The notes under the pieces: generated by a model
The model's input: the letters and a program-made list of their open reading frames with translations, nothing else
The model's database searches: none
What the model was told of the DNA's origin: nothing
Program-made: the position numbers and the translations under genes
Part shown: in pieces, positions 16,551 to 25,608 of the stretch
Numbering within the stretch: the first letter of the stretch is position 1
How the letters are laid out: each line of letters starts with the position of its first letter
Assembly (NCBI RefSeq): GCF_000337475.1
Contig: NZ_AOIT01000049.1
Location: 1-64,000 of the forward strand
Direction: 5' to 3'
Source of the DNA: Natrinema limicola JCM 13563
GTDB lineage: Archaea > Halobacteriota > Halobacteria > Halobacteriales > Natrialbaceae
DNA: 64,000 nucleotides

Positions 16551-17474
16551 TTATCGGCCGACCCACTTCAGGACGAACAGCGTCCCCTCGAACAGCAGAA
16601 TCATGGTGATGGCGACGAGGATGGGTGCCATCCCGGTTGGGTCAAGCGTGAACATGAAGGCCAGCCCCGCGAACGCCGCCCAGAAGTACAGTCGCTTCTG
16701 GGCCAGCCAGCGACGGGTCGTCACGCCCATCATGATCGCCAGCATGATAAAGAGCGGAATCTGGAAGACGATGGCGAGAAAGCCCATCAGCGTGATGACC
16801 AGGTTGAACGTTTCGCCCAGCGCGTAAGCGATCTCGGCGCTGCCATCAGCGTAGTAGGTGAAATACTGAAAGAGGATCGGCAACACGAGGACGTACGAAA
16901 ACAGCATACCGACCGCCCCGAGCACGACGCTCGTCGGCACGGCCGCGAGGTAGTATTTGCGCTCGTTTGGATACAGCCCCGGCCGCATGAACAAGTAACA
17001 CTCGTAGACGAAGGCCGGCAGCGCAACCATGATCCCGAGCAGCGACGCGACCTTGATCCGGGTCAGCCACAGCTCGAGGGGCTGGTAGACGTGCGGTGGC
17101 GGCGCATTGCCGCCGGACGGGAAGACGGAGAACCAGACGAACTCGATCGCCTGGGAGGCCCACAGCAGACCGATCGCCGTCCCACCGGCCGCAAAGAGCA
17201 ACACGACCGCCAGCCGAAGCACCATCTCCTCGATGTGATCGGCCAGCGGCATCTCCTCGTCTCCAGGCGGCGTCGAGACGCCCCCGATATCGTCGTCGGA
17301 GTCGGGATAGGTCGGCTCGGGAGACGGGTGGTCGCCGACGACGCCCTCGCCGTCAGCCTCGAGGGGTGGCGACGCCGCGCCTGCGTCCGCGAGGGATGGC
17401 TGGGGCTCATCGGAGCCCTCCTGTGGCTCTGGCGGACCCTCGCGGGCGCGGTCATCGACCGGCTCGTCCGACAT
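16551..17474 (-). CDS. tatCo: Sec-independent translocase TatC (TatCo type)
   Basis: 307 residues: an acidic, Pro-rich cytoplasmic N-terminus of about 80 residues, then the TatC opening MPLADHIEEMVLRLAVVLLF and six membrane segments. Conserved features include the PLELWLTRIKVASLLGIMVALP loop, FVYECYLFMRPGLYPNERKY and FQIPLFIMLA. TatC is the receptor for twin-arginine signals, the main export route in haloarchaea; Tat substrates in this window include the DUF4397 protein and the halocyanin. It is divergent from tatCt, with 140 bp between the starts. Confidence 0.95.
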   Translation of the reverse strand: MSDEPVDDRAREGPPEPQEGSDEPQPSLADAGAASPPLEADGEGVVGDHPSPEPTYPDSDDDIGGVSTPPGDEEMPLADHIEEMVLRLAVVLLFAAGGTAIGLLWASQAIEFVWFSVFPSGGNAPPPHVYQPLELWLTRIKVASLLGIMVALPAFVYECYLFMRPGLYPNERKYYLAAVPTSVVLGAVGMLFSYVLVLPILFQYFTYYADGSAEIAYALGETFNLVITLMGFLAIVFQIPLFIMLAIMMGVTTRRWLAQKRLYFWAAFAGLAFMFTLDPTGMAPILVAITMILLFEGTLFVLKWVGR

Positions 17475-17497
17475 CTACGGGTTAGTGATAGGCCACC

Positions 17498-17506
17498 GGT
17501 TATAGG
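17498..17506 (-). promoter_or_regulatory. TATA-like element of tatCo in the divergent tat promoter region
   Basis: CCTATAACC on the minus strand lies about 25-32 bp upstream of the tatCo ATG (17474), predicting a nearly leaderless transcript. GTTGATAAC at about 17583-17591 could serve tatCt in the opposite direction. Confidence 0.4.
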
Positions 17507-17614
17507 CCTTTTTCTTACGGTGACCACGAGAGGGTGAGAAGGGCGATCGATCGGGCTTCGAGCCCGCATATCCACTCGAAAGGTTGATAACTGGATGTCA
17601 GTTACCCCAACCCA

Positions 17615-19945
17615 ATGAGTTCTGCCCTCGACGAGGATACCGCCCGCGCCATCAACACCGGCCGGGAAACGGTCGGAACCCTCCTCTCGAGCGCCCAGCA
17701 ACACCTGCAGAAGGTGTTTATCGTGTTTCTCGTGGGCTTTATCGGCTCTTTCTATGCGCTTCGCATGGTCATCTGGGACTTCCTCAAGGCGACCGCGACG
17801 GGCCAGATGGACCAGTTCGTCGCCGATTCGACCGATATCATCACGCGGACGCCATTCGAGGTGATCCTCTTACAGGCCAAGATCGGGATGATAACGGGTA
17901 TTATCGTCGCCATCCCCGCGTTGCTCTTTTTCTCCCGGGACGCGATCCGCCGTCGTGGCTACCACAGCGTCGTGCCGGTGTCAAAAGGTCACGTCGCCGG
18001 ACTCGTCGCCCTGTCGCTGTCGCTGTTCGTCGGTGGGGTCGTCTACGCCTACAGCGTCTTCTTCCCCTACGCCTTCGAGTTCCTTGCGCGCAATGCCGTC
18101 AGCGCCGGGATCAAACCCAGCTTCGGCATCACCGAGTTCACCGAATTCATGGCGCTGCTGACGCTGTCGTTCGGCCTCGCCGCCCAGCTGCCGCTGCTGA
18201 TAGGCGCGCTGGCTTACACTGAGATCATCCCCTACGAGACGTTCCGCGACAAGTGGCGACACGCCTTCGTCGGGATCGTCGTCTTCGGCGCCCTGTTCTC
18301 GCCGCCGGACCCCTTTACACAGGTCATGTGGGCGATGCCGATGATCGTTCTCTACGTCTTCAGCCTCGGACTGGCCAAGGTCGTCTCCAACATCCGCCGG
18401 CGCGGGGCGGCGAACTCCGAGGGGACGGGAACCGAACACGTCAAGCGGCGCATCCTCCAGTTTGGCGGCGCCCTAGCCGCCATCGCGGCCGTCGTCTCCA
18501 TCGCCGTCAACCAGGGCGCGTTCGACGTCCTCCACGCGTCGGTCTTCCCCGCCTTGCCCGACCTAATTCGGCCGACAGGGCCACTCGGCCTCGAGACGAT
18601 GGCGAACACACACGGTCTCGCCGGTGACGTCGCAGTCGGCCTGATCGTCGCCGCCGCTGTCGGCTTCGTCGTCCTGCTCGGCTACACGATTCGGGTTCTT
18701 CAGGGACCGGTCTATCCACGCGAAGACGACATTCGGCGTGCCGACACCCACGAGGATGTCGACTTCGAGACGCTCGCAGCCGAGGACATCGCCGACATCC
18801 CGACGCCGGTCTTCCAGAATATGAGCGAAGACCAGGCGCTCGAGTATTCCCGAGAGGCGATGTACGACGACGACCGGGAGAAAGCCCAGGCCATCCTCGA
18901 TCGGTTCGACTCGCTCGACACCGCCGATGAAAGCGGTGACGGCACGGCTACAGGGAACGCCAGCGGAGATACGGCAGCCGGCGAGACCGGTGAAGAAGAA
19001 AATCTGCTCGCGAGCACCGCTGCCGGCATGCTCGATCCCTTCACCGACGACGAGACGACCGAAGACGACATCGGCGGCTACGGCTACGACATTGCCTTCA
19101 TCCTCAACAGCCTCGCCTCGAAGATGTTCTACATCGTTGGCCTGTTCATGCTCGTCGCAGGTGGCACCTTCTTCTGGCTCTACTCGGGCGGGCTCCTGGA
19201 CGTCTTCACCCTGTTCCTCGATCGGGTCCCCCAAGACGTCCTCGCGGAAGTCGCCGTCCGCAACGACATCGATCCCAGCGGGATGACCCTCCAGCAACTC
19301 ATCAACGAGATGGACATCGTCGTCGCGTTGCACCCGGTCGAGGTGCTCATCTTCGAGGTGAAAGTGAGCACGCTACTCGCCGCCGTCGCCGTGTTGCCGA
19401 TGGTCCTGTACTTCGTCTGGCCGGCTGCCAAAGAGCGCGGGCTGGTCTACGGCGACCGCCGCACGTTCGTCGTCTGGGGAGGCGCTTTGATCGTTGGCTT
19501 CGCCGTCGGCACCTATCTCGGGTTCTTCTGGATCGCACCGTCGATCATCTCGTATCTGGTCTCCGATGCGATCAGCAACGGGATGGTCATCTCCTATCGG
19601 ATCAAGAACTTCTTCTGGCTCGTGATCTTCACGACCGTCGGCATCGGCTTCCTGCTGAACATCATCGTCACGATGGCGCTGTTCCACGTCGGCGGGATCG
19701 TCAGCTACCGCTCGATGCTCGAGCGCTGGCGGCCCATCACCGTCGGTATCTTCGCCCTCGCCGCCTTCGCCAGTCCGAAAGGCGTGCTCACGATGTTGAT
19801 GGTTGCCTTCCCAATCGCGCTCACGTACCTGCTTGGCCTCGCAATCCTCTACGTGCTGACCGGCGGCGGCCGACTGTTCGGCGGTGGCGGCGGGTCGGCG
19901 GCCGACCACGATGCCGAGGACGCCGAGATGGCGACCGCGGAGTGA
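17615..19945 (+). CDS. tatCt: double TatC (TatCt type)
   Basis: 776 residues, a tandem fusion of two TatC units and diagnostic of haloarchaea. The first unit runs from about residue 25 to 270 (VIWDFLKATATGQMDQFVAD, GMITGIIVAIPALLFFSRDA and AYTEIIPYETFRDKWRHAFV). Two further membrane helices and an acidic linker follow (about 340-490). The second TatC unit occupies about 500-750 (HPVEVLIFEVKVSTLLAAVA, SIISYLVSDAISNG and YRSMLERWRPITVG). It is thought to form the Tat translocon with TatCo and TatA. The linker is the least conserved part and highly acidic. Confidence 0.95.
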   Translation: MSSALDEDTARAINTGRETVGTLLSSAQQHLQKVFIVFLVGFIGSFYALRMVIWDFLKATATGQMDQFVADSTDIITRTPFEVILLQAKIGMITGIIVAIPALLFFSRDAIRRRGYHSVVPVSKGHVAGLVALSLSLFVGGVVYAYSVFFPYAFEFLARNAVSAGIKPSFGITEFTEFMALLTLSFGLAAQLPLLIGALAYTEIIPYETFRDKWRHAFVGIVVFGALFSPPDPFTQVMWAMPMIVLYVFSLGLAKVVSNIRRRGAANSEGTGTEHVKRRILQFGGALAAIAAVVSIAVNQGAFDVLHASVFPALPDLIRPTGPLGLETMANTHGLAGDVAVGLIVAAAVGFVVLLGYTIRVLQGPVYPREDDIRRADTHEDVDFETLAAEDIADIPTPVFQNMSEDQALEYSREAMYDDDREKAQAILDRFDSLDTADESGDGTATGNASGDTAAGETGEEENLLASTAAGMLDPFTDDETTEDDIGGYGYDIAFILNSLASKMFYIVGLFMLVAGGTFFWLYSGGLLDVFTLFLDRVPQDVLAEVAVRNDIDPSGMTLQQLINEMDIVVALHPVEVLIFEVKVSTLLAAVAVLPMVLYFVWPAAKERGLVYGDRRTFVVWGGALIVGFAVGTYLGFFWIAPSIISYLVSDAISNGMVISYRIKNFFWLVIFTTVGIGFLLNIIVTMALFHVGGIVSYRSMLERWRPITVGIFALAAFASPKGVLTMLMVAFPIALTYLLGLAILYVLTGGGRLFGGGGGSAADHDAEDAEMATAE

Positions 19946-20006
19946 CGGTCCGACGGCGCGACCAACTACCCTTAAGTCGGAACCGTGTGAACGTGTTTCC
20001 AGACTG

Positions 20007-20183
20007 ATGCCCAAGATCAGCGTCGAAATCCCACAGGAACTCCTCGATGATCTAGACGATCACGTCGGCGACGACGGGAAGTTCGTCAACCGTAGCGATG
20101 CGATTCGGTCCTCGATCCGCAAGAACCTAGATATCTTAGACGAGATCGACAAGCGCCACGATCGCCTCGAGAACCAGGAATAA
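20007..20183 (+). CDS. CopG/ribbon-helix-helix transcription regulator
   Basis: 58 residues from ATG 20007. The strand PKISVEIPQELLDDLDDHV, the turn GDDGKFVNRSDAIRSSIRKN and a C-terminal helix make a minimal RHH fold that binds DNA as a dimer. SVEIPQ is the DNA-contacting strand. It stands alone, 61 bp after tatCt, and its stop is immediately followed by the stop of rlmE on the other strand. No toxin partner is adjacent, so it is more likely a regulator than an antitoxin. Confidence 0.85.
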   Translation: MPKISVEIPQELLDDLDDHVGDDGKFVNRSDAIRSSIRKNLDILDEIDKRHDRLENQE

Positions 20184-20960
20184 TTAGTCGCGCTCGAGAC
20201 GCTGTGCGAACCCGAAGTTCGGTTTCATATCCTCGACGCGGACTGCGACCGTCTCGCCGACCTCGGCCCCCGGCACGAACAGCCGGTAGCCCTCGACCGA
20301 CGCGATGCCGTCGCCTTCACTGCCGACGTCGACGATTTCGACCTCGAGTTCGTCGCCCGGTCGCACCGGTGCGGTGAGCCGGCCTTTGCCGATAAGATAG
20401 ATCTCGGAGGACTCGTCGCGGCTCGCTTTGGGAGACGTTGCACGGACGTACTGGAACTCCTCTTCGACATCGGCCCGGAAGTCGTCGACGTCCGGCCCTT
20501 CGAAGACCTTCACGACGAAGTCCCCGCCGCTGTCGAGCAGTTCGAGGGACGTCTCGAAGGCCTGTCGTGCGAGATGCAGCGAGCGCGCCTGATCGAGCGA
20601 GTACTCGCCGGACATGTTGGGTGCCATGTCCGAAATCACGGCGTCGACCGAGCCGCCAGCGGCGTCGATGACGCGGTCACGCGTTTTCTCCTCAGTCATG
20701 TCCCCGCGAAGCGTCTCGACGTTGTCGTGATCGTCGAAGTCCTTGATGCGCTGGAAGTCGACGCCGATCACGTTCCCCTGCGAGCCGACCTCTTCGGCGG
20801 CGACCTCGAGCCAGCCGCCCGGTGCGGCACCCAGGTCGACGACCGTATCGCCGCGGTCGAAGACGTGCTCGAGATCGTCGAGTTGTTTGAGTTTGTAGGC
20901 CGCTCGAGAGCGGTAGCCTTCCTGTTTCGCTTTGTTGTAGTAGTGGTCTTTTCCTGCCAT
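20184..20960 (-). CDS. rlmE: 23S rRNA uridine-2'-O-methyltransferase with TRAM domain
   Basis: 258 residues. The FtsJ/RrmJ Rossmann fold includes YRSRAAYKLKQLDD, SAM-binding VVDLGAAPGGWLEVA and the catalytic tetrad region (K for the first lysine, VISDMAPNMSG and FVVKVFEG). The C-terminal 60 residues form a TRAM domain (GDELEVEIVDVGSEGDGIAS), an archaeal addition that probably helps RNA binding. It methylates the ribosomal A-loop uridine in bacteria; the archaeal target is likely equivalent. It is convergent with the RHH gene without spacing. Confidence 0.93.
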   Translation of the reverse strand: MAGKDHYYNKAKQEGYRSRAAYKLKQLDDLEHVFDRGDTVVDLGAAPGGWLEVAAEEVGSQGNVIGVDFQRIKDFDDHDNVETLRGDMTEEKTRDRVIDAAGGSVDAVISDMAPNMSGEYSLDQARSLHLARQAFETSLELLDSGGDFVVKVFEGPDVDDFRADVEEEFQYVRATSPKASRDESSEIYLIGKGRLTAPVRPGDELEVEIVDVGSEGDGIASVEGYRLFVPGAEVGETVAVRVEDMKPNFGFAQRLERD

Positions 20961-21173
20961 AGAGACTCTCGTCAGTTAGTACGGGCGTAGGGAGTCGCCG
21001 CGGGTAAGTATGGCGGATGTCCGAGGAGACGTGTCTGGCCCCGGGGTGTCGAGCCAGTCATCTCGAGCCACTGTTCGGCTCGAGAGAGTGTCATCGGTGG
21101 ATTGAATCGGTCGATATCTCCGGCAGGGAGGACCACTATTAGCTGGCGGGTCGAAGCCGAGAGCGGTGTTATC

Positions 21174-22073
21174 ATGGGTGATATCGACGTCGCGATCGGT
21201 GTCGACGCGGACTGCGTCGCCGGCTGGTTAGGCTCGTACGGCGGGGCGGATTCACCAGCAGACCTATCACGCGGGCTCTCGGCGGGAAACGAGGGCATTC
21301 CCCGTCTCGTGCAACTGTTCGAGGACGAGGACGTAGAGACCTCGTGGTACGTGCCGGGCCACACAATCGAGACGTTCCGCGACGAAATCGAGGCGGTCGC
21401 AGCCGCCGGCCACGAACTCGGCGTCCACGGCTACTCCCACGAGAACCCCACGGACCTCTCGCGCGAGCAGGAAGACGCGATCCTCGAGGTCTCGATCGAC
21501 CTGATCGAGGACGTCACCGGCGAGGAGCCGGTCGGCCATCGCGCAAGCTGGTGGGAGTTCAGCGAGAACACGCCCGAGCTCGTCGAGAAACACGGCTTCC
21601 TGTACGACAGCAGTCTGATGGAACGAGCGTTCGAACCCGGTTGGATGCGAAAAGGCGACGACTGGACGCCGATCCAGTACGAGCAGGACCCGGAGACGTG
21701 GATGGAGCCCTACGAGTACGGCGAGGAGACAGACGTGGTCGAGATCCCGATCAGCTGGTACCGTGACGACATTCCGCCGATGCTGTTCATCAAACAGCCG
21801 CTCTATCACGCCGGCTACAAGGACCCGAAGATGATGTACGAACAGTACTACAAACGGCAGTTCGACTTCCTCTACAACCGCCGCGGCGCTGGCGTCTACA
21901 CGTTCACGATCCATCCGGACCTCCACGGGCTCCCCCACATGATCGCACACTTAGAGGAGTTTATCCAGTACGTCAAGAGCCACGAGAACGCCGAATTCCA
22001 GACGCTGGAGACGATCGCCCGGAAGTACGAAGACGACCCGTCGGTCTACGAGAGCGAGGGCGACTACGTCTGA
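21174..22073 (+). CDS. polysaccharide deacetylase family protein
   Basis: 299 residues from ATG 21174. The NodB-type barrel shows the metal aspartate region IDVAIGVDADC, SWYVPGHTIE, HELGVHGYSHENP (metal histidines) and a late TFTIHPDLHGLPHM. The motifs match the PuuE/HpuA-like cytoplasmic subgroup that acts on small amides as well as on glycans, so the substrate is uncertain. No signal peptide is present. It is single-gene, followed by the convergent asparaginase. Confidence 0.82.
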   Translation: MGDIDVAIGVDADCVAGWLGSYGGADSPADLSRGLSAGNEGIPRLVQLFEDEDVETSWYVPGHTIETFRDEIEAVAAAGHELGVHGYSHENPTDLSREQEDAILEVSIDLIEDVTGEEPVGHRASWWEFSENTPELVEKHGFLYDSSLMERAFEPGWMRKGDDWTPIQYEQDPETWMEPYEYGEETDVVEIPISWYRDDIPPMLFIKQPLYHAGYKDPKMMYEQYYKRQFDFLYNRRGAGVYTFTIHPDLHGLPHMIAHLEEFIQYVKSHENAEFQTLETIARKYEDDPSVYESEGDYV

Positions 22074-22094
22074 ACGTGATCGGACGGCAGCCGA

Positions 22095-23066
22095 TCAGTC
22101 GGCGAACACCCGTCGAATCGCCGCCTCCTCGTCGAACGCGGCAAGCGCCAGCGTCAGTTTGATGCGAGCCTTCTGTGCCGGCAAATCGCCCGCGAAGATC
22201 GCGCCGTACTCTCGAAGCCGTTCGCCGCCGCCGACGCCGCCGTAGACGGGCGCGGTTCGGCCCTCGAGACAGCGCGAGGTAATTACGACCGGTACTCCCT
22301 CGCCGATCGCGTCGCGGACGGCGGTTCCGAGTTCTTTCGTCGCGTTCCCGAGGCCCGTCCCCTCGACGACGAGGCCGTTCGCGCCCCGCTCGAGTGCCGC
22401 CTCGAGCAACTCGCCCGTGGCGCCGCTGGCGCTTGTGATCGTGTAGACAGCCGCCGCGAGCGAGGTGGCCGGAACGTGGGTCGATTCGCTCTCCGGTGTC
22501 CGATGAATCGCGACGCCGTTTCGGTCGACGGTGGCGACCGGGCCCGTCCCGACGGAGCGGAAGGTCTCGAGCGTCGAGGTGTGAGTCTTCGTGACGCGAC
22601 GTGCGGCGTGGATCGTCTCGTTGAACGCCACGAAAACGCCACCGTGGCCGTGGGTGTCGAACGCGTCAGCGGCTCGAAACGCCGTGAGCAGGTTCGACGG
22701 CCCGTCCGGGCTGTACTCGTCCGGGCGGCGTTGCGCGCCGGTCAGGAAAACCGGCGTCTCCGGCTGAATCGTGACGTCGAGATAGTACGCCGTCTCTTCG
22801 ATCGTGTCCGTGCCGTGGGTGATGACGACCGCGTCGACGCTCGCGTCACCGTCGAGTTCGCGAACTCGGTCGCCGATCGACTCGAGCGTCGCGGCGTCCA
22901 TCTCGAAGCTCGGGATCTGTGCGACCTGATCGACGTCGATGTCCGCGTAGTCGGCCAGTTCGGGGACCGCACTGACGAGGTCGCTCCCTCGCTTGGTCGG
23001 CGATGCACCGTCGTCGCCGCCGGTGCTCGCGATCGTGCCGCCCGTGCTGAGTACGGTCACGTGCAT
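22095..23066 (-). CDS. type I L-asparaginase
   Basis: 323 residues. The active-site motifs are [11 protein letters not shown] (first threonine) and [17 protein letters not shown] (second threonine, Asp). A further [20 protein letters not shown] and the C-terminal [11 protein letters not shown] segment fit the L-asparaginase family and exclude the GatD subunit, which carries an extra N-terminal domain. It hydrolyses asparagine to aspartate and ammonia in the cytoplasm. It is divergent from pcn. Confidence 0.92.
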   Translation of the reverse strand: MHVTVLSTGGTIASTGGDDGASPTKRGSDLVSAVPELADYADIDVDQVAQIPSFEMDAATLESIGDRVRELDGDASVDAVVITHGTDTIEETAYYLDVTIQPETPVFLTGAQRRPDEYSPDGPSNLLTAFRAADAFDTHGHGGVFVAFNETIHAARRVTKTHTSTLETFRSVGTGPVATVDRNGVAIHRTPESESTHVPATSLAAAVYTITSASGATGELLEAALERGANGLVVEGTGLGNATKELGTAVRDAIGEGVPVVITSRCLEGRTAPVYGGVGGGERLREYGAIFAGDLPAQKARIKLTLALAAFDEEAAIRRVFAD

Positions 23067-23255
23067 ACGTCGTTCGAGGAGCTACCAGCGCCATCCTCAA
23101 AACATCGCAGCCTGCTGCGGAAGAGACCAATCGTCCCGTCGAACGCCACGCGATCGGCGCTCACTGCACGTGGGCAATCGGTGTGACTCGTATCGACTGA
23201 CAGACTGGTTCCGGACTGGAAGCCGGTCGCTCCAGACACGCCGCGATCCCGCTGT

Positions 23256-23280
23256 CACCCGTAAAGGGTGCCTTTTTATG
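23256..23280 (+). promoter_or_regulatory. pcn promoter with adjacent inverted repeat
   Basis: TTTTTA at 23273-23278 lies 27-32 bp before the pcn ATG, the spacing of a leaderless archaeal promoter. Directly upstream CACCC (23256-23260) and GGGTG (23266-23270) form a short inverted repeat around GTAAA, overlapping the expected BRE position. Confidence 0.6.
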
Positions 23281-23304
23281 CCAACCGTCCGTACGCCGAG
23301 CTAT

Positions 23305-24048
23305 ATGTTCAAGGCCATCGTGAGCGCCGAAACGCTCACCAGCGCGCTCGACTCGGTCAGCGTGCTGGTCGACGAGTGCAAGATCCACCTCGAGGCAGAC
23401 GGCCTCGAAATCCGGGCCGTCGACCCCGCGAACGTCGGGATGGTCGACCTCTCGCTCGATTCGGCTGCGTTCGAGTCCTACGAAGCAGACGGCGGGCTGA
23501 TCGGCGTCGACCTCTCGCGACTGGAAGACATCGCCGGCATGGCCGACTCCGGCCAGCTCATCCAGCTCGAACTCGACGAGGAGACCCGCAAACTCCACAT
23601 CCAGATCGACGGACTCGAGTATACGCTCGCGCTCATCGACCCCGACTCGATCCGCCAGGAACCCGACATTCCAGACCTCGACCTGCCCGCGGAGGTCGTC
23701 CTCGAGGGCAAGGACGTCAACCGCTCCGTGACGGCGGCCGACATGGTGTCCGATCACATCGCACTTGGCGTCAACGAGGGCGAGGAGTTCTTCTACGTCG
23801 ATGCGGAGGGCGACACCGACGACGTCCACCTCGAGCTCACTCAGGAGGACCTGATCGATCTCCAGATCGGCCCCGCCCACTCGCTGTTCTCGCTTGACTA
23901 CCTCAAGGACATGAACAAGGCGATCCCCGCCAATACGGAGGTCACGCTCGACCTTGGCGAGGAGTTCCCCGTCAAGATCTACTTCGGCTTCGCGGAGGGA
24001 CAGGGACAAGTGACCTACATGCTCGCGCCGCGAATCCAGAGCGACTAA
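23305..24048 (+). CDS. pcn: DNA polymerase sliding clamp PCNA
   Basis: 247 residues, full length, from ATG 23305. It opens [20 protein letters not shown], has the interdomain connector region ([18 protein letters not shown]) and ends in [26 protein letters not shown]. It is very acidic, as expected for a halophilic clamp that must load on DNA in high salt. The ring tethers PolB/PolD, FEN1 and ligase. A leaderless promoter is visible. An upstream in-frame extension is not part of the protein. Confidence 0.98.
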   Translation: MFKAIVSAETLTSALDSVSVLVDECKIHLEADGLEIRAVDPANVGMVDLSLDSAAFESYEADGGLIGVDLSRLEDIAGMADSGQLIQLELDEETRKLHIQIDGLEYTLALIDPDSIRQEPDIPDLDLPAEVVLEGKDVNRSVTAADMVSDHIALGVNEGEEFFYVDAEGDTDDVHLELTQEDLIDLQIGPAHSLFSLDYLKDMNKAIPANTEVTLDLGEEFPVKIYFGFAEGQGQVTYMLAPRIQSD

Positions 24049-24145
24049 ACGGCCGTCGTCGACTGTTCTGCCGGCCTGCTCTGATACTTAAAACATCGAT
24101 ATGGACAGGGGAGTGGCTACTCTGTGACGTCCCCTCCGAGGTGGT

Positions 24146-24451
24146 ATGCCCTCCACGAACGATCCAGCGGACGAGCCGACAGAGGAGTACGTCACAGCGT
24201 TCGATCCGGCGGATGGCCGGCCGAGCGACGCCGTCGTCACCGCGGTCGCCACACGGCTCGAGCGGGATCCGACCGAGCTGTCGCCGCTGTACGATGCCGT
24301 CGACCCGGGCGCGCTCAACGACCTGGTCGAACACGCACACAGAAAAACCAGCGACAGCGTCCATCTGGTGTGGTTCACCTACGAGGGAGTCTCGGTTGGC
24401 GTCCGAAGCGACGGCCGAATCCAGATCGAGGACGCCAGCACAGCCAGTTGA
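24146..24451 (+). CDS. HalOD1 output-domain protein
   Basis: 101 residues. Residues 20-95 form the halobacterial output domain 1: PSDAVVTAVATRLERDPTEL, SPLYDAVDPGALNDLV and VHLVWFTYEGVSVGVRSDGR. This domain is found alone or at the C-terminus of haloarchaeal receiver proteins and is presumed to be a signalling output of unknown mechanism. A GAGGTGG site precedes ATG. A second stand-alone member is at 34674. A dispersed repeat follows about 100 bp downstream. Confidence 0.88.
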   Translation: MPSTNDPADEPTEEYVTAFDPADGRPSDAVVTAVATRLERDPTELSPLYDAVDPGALNDLVEHAHRKTSDSVHLVWFTYEGVSVGVRSDGRIQIEDASTAS

Positions 24452-24556
24452 CCGGTCGTCCGTATCGCCAGCGATCCCCGCCCGCGTGGCTTATACGGCC
24501 GGACAGAACGACGTGAAGATCGGTCGCGCTGCTGCGGCCGTCACCGGTGGAGACGA

Positions 24557-24601
24557 CCGCGAATCCGCGACCGACTTCGTATTGACTGCTGTCCGACAGT
24601 A
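24557..24601 (-). repeat. dispersed repeat family II, copy 1
   Basis: 45 bp, 41 identical to 62363-62407 on the other strand. On the minus strand it begins TACTGTCGGACAG (a CTGTC-G-GACAG palindrome) and directly follows the stop codon of the hydrolase gene. An imperfect inverted partner (GGACAG, then GAAGATCGGTCGCG) lies at about 24503-24530 on the plus strand, so the whole 24500-24601 segment could be a small MITE-like element. Confidence 0.6.
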
Positions 24602-25471
24602 TTAGTCCTGTGCGTCGAGAAACTCGATCAAGTGCTCGCTGACCAGGTCGTCGTCCTCGATGAAGAAGAGATGTGAGCCGCCCTCGATCAGTTCCAGCCG
24701 ACTATTGGGTAGTTTCTCCTCGAGCAGACGCGCGTTCTCGACGGGAACGACCTGGTCGTCGGTTCCATGAAGGATCAGCGTTGGCACGCGGACACGCCCA
24801 AGGCGGTCGCTGACGTCGAAGCCCTGCACAGCCGCGCCTTGGGCTTCGCGGGCCGGGTCGTCGGCGTCTTGCTCGAGACGCCACTCGATGAGTTGATCCA
24901 TCAGATGGGGGTTCCGGTTGGTAAAGCGTTCGGTGAACGCGGGGCGCATGCGATGGCGAATTAGTCCCCGCTCGGTGGCTCCGCCGGGCGTCTCGAACAT
25001 GTGTTCCTGCGTTTCCTCGGGCACCGGCGCGGCGTCGGGCCCGCCGTGGGAGGTACAACACAGCGTCAGTGACTTCGCCCGAGTGTACTCGACGGCGTAG
25101 CGCTGGGCGATCATCCCGCCCATGCTCGCGCCGACGATGTGGGCGCTGTAGATCCCCGCGTCGTCGAGGACGGCCTCGAGGTCGGCCGCGAGTCCGTCCA
25201 TCGAATAGCCCGCCAGTTTGAGCAAAACGAGTCCGCGAAGCGGCCCCGGGAGCCGCGAGACGAGCGGCGGTAAGCCGACATCGGAGCGGCCGGTCCCCCG
25301 GTTATCGGGCGCGATCACGTCGTAGCGATCGGCGACGGCCTCGCGTTGCCACCGCCACATCCACCGCCCGAAGCCCAGCCCCTGAACGAAGACGACGGGC
25401 GCGGTTCCGTCGCCGTCACCCTCGTCGCGCTCGTAGTAGATCGACACACCATCTCTCGTCGCCTGTGGCAT
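24602..25471 (-). CDS. alpha/beta hydrolase
   Basis: 289 residues from ATG 25471. The fold has the oxyanion segment VVFVQGLGFGRWMW, APDNRGTGRSD, the nucleophile elbow GASMGGMIAQRYA (Ser), an acid in LILHGTDDQVVP and the catalytic histidine in EGGSHLFFIED. It resembles the bromoperoxidase/3-oxoadipate enol-lactonase group; substrate unknown. The stop codon is followed at once by the family II repeat. The start is chosen where the family begins; upstream in-frame codons cover the divergent priL promoter. Confidence 0.87.
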   Translation of the reverse strand: MPQATRDGVSIYYERDEGDGDGTAPVVFVQGLGFGRWMWRWQREAVADRYDVIAPDNRGTGRSDVGLPPLVSRLPGPLRGLVLLKLAGYSMDGLAADLEAVLDDAGIYSAHIVGASMGGMIAQRYAVEYTRAKSLTLCCTSHGGPDAAPVPEETQEHMFETPGGATERGLIRHRMRPAFTERFTNRNPHLMDQLIEWRLEQDADDPAREAQGAAVQGFDVSDRLGRVRVPTLILHGTDDQVVPVENARLLEEKLPNSRLELIEGGSHLFFIEDDDLVSEHLIEFLDAQD

Positions 25472-25608
25472 ACTCGCAGTGACGTGTCGAACACTCTTGA
25501 AATCGATCCTCGAGCGCGGCGCTTGCGTCACCGAATCGAGGAGCCACGTATAAAACGCAATTACGATAATCAGCGCGCTTATCCCGCCGGAGTAATTTCG
25601 TTTTACCG

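Noticed and set aside
20007-20183. RHH gene as antitoxin of a toxin-antitoxin pair
   Set aside because: No small toxin ORF lies next to it; rlmE and tatCt are the neighbours.
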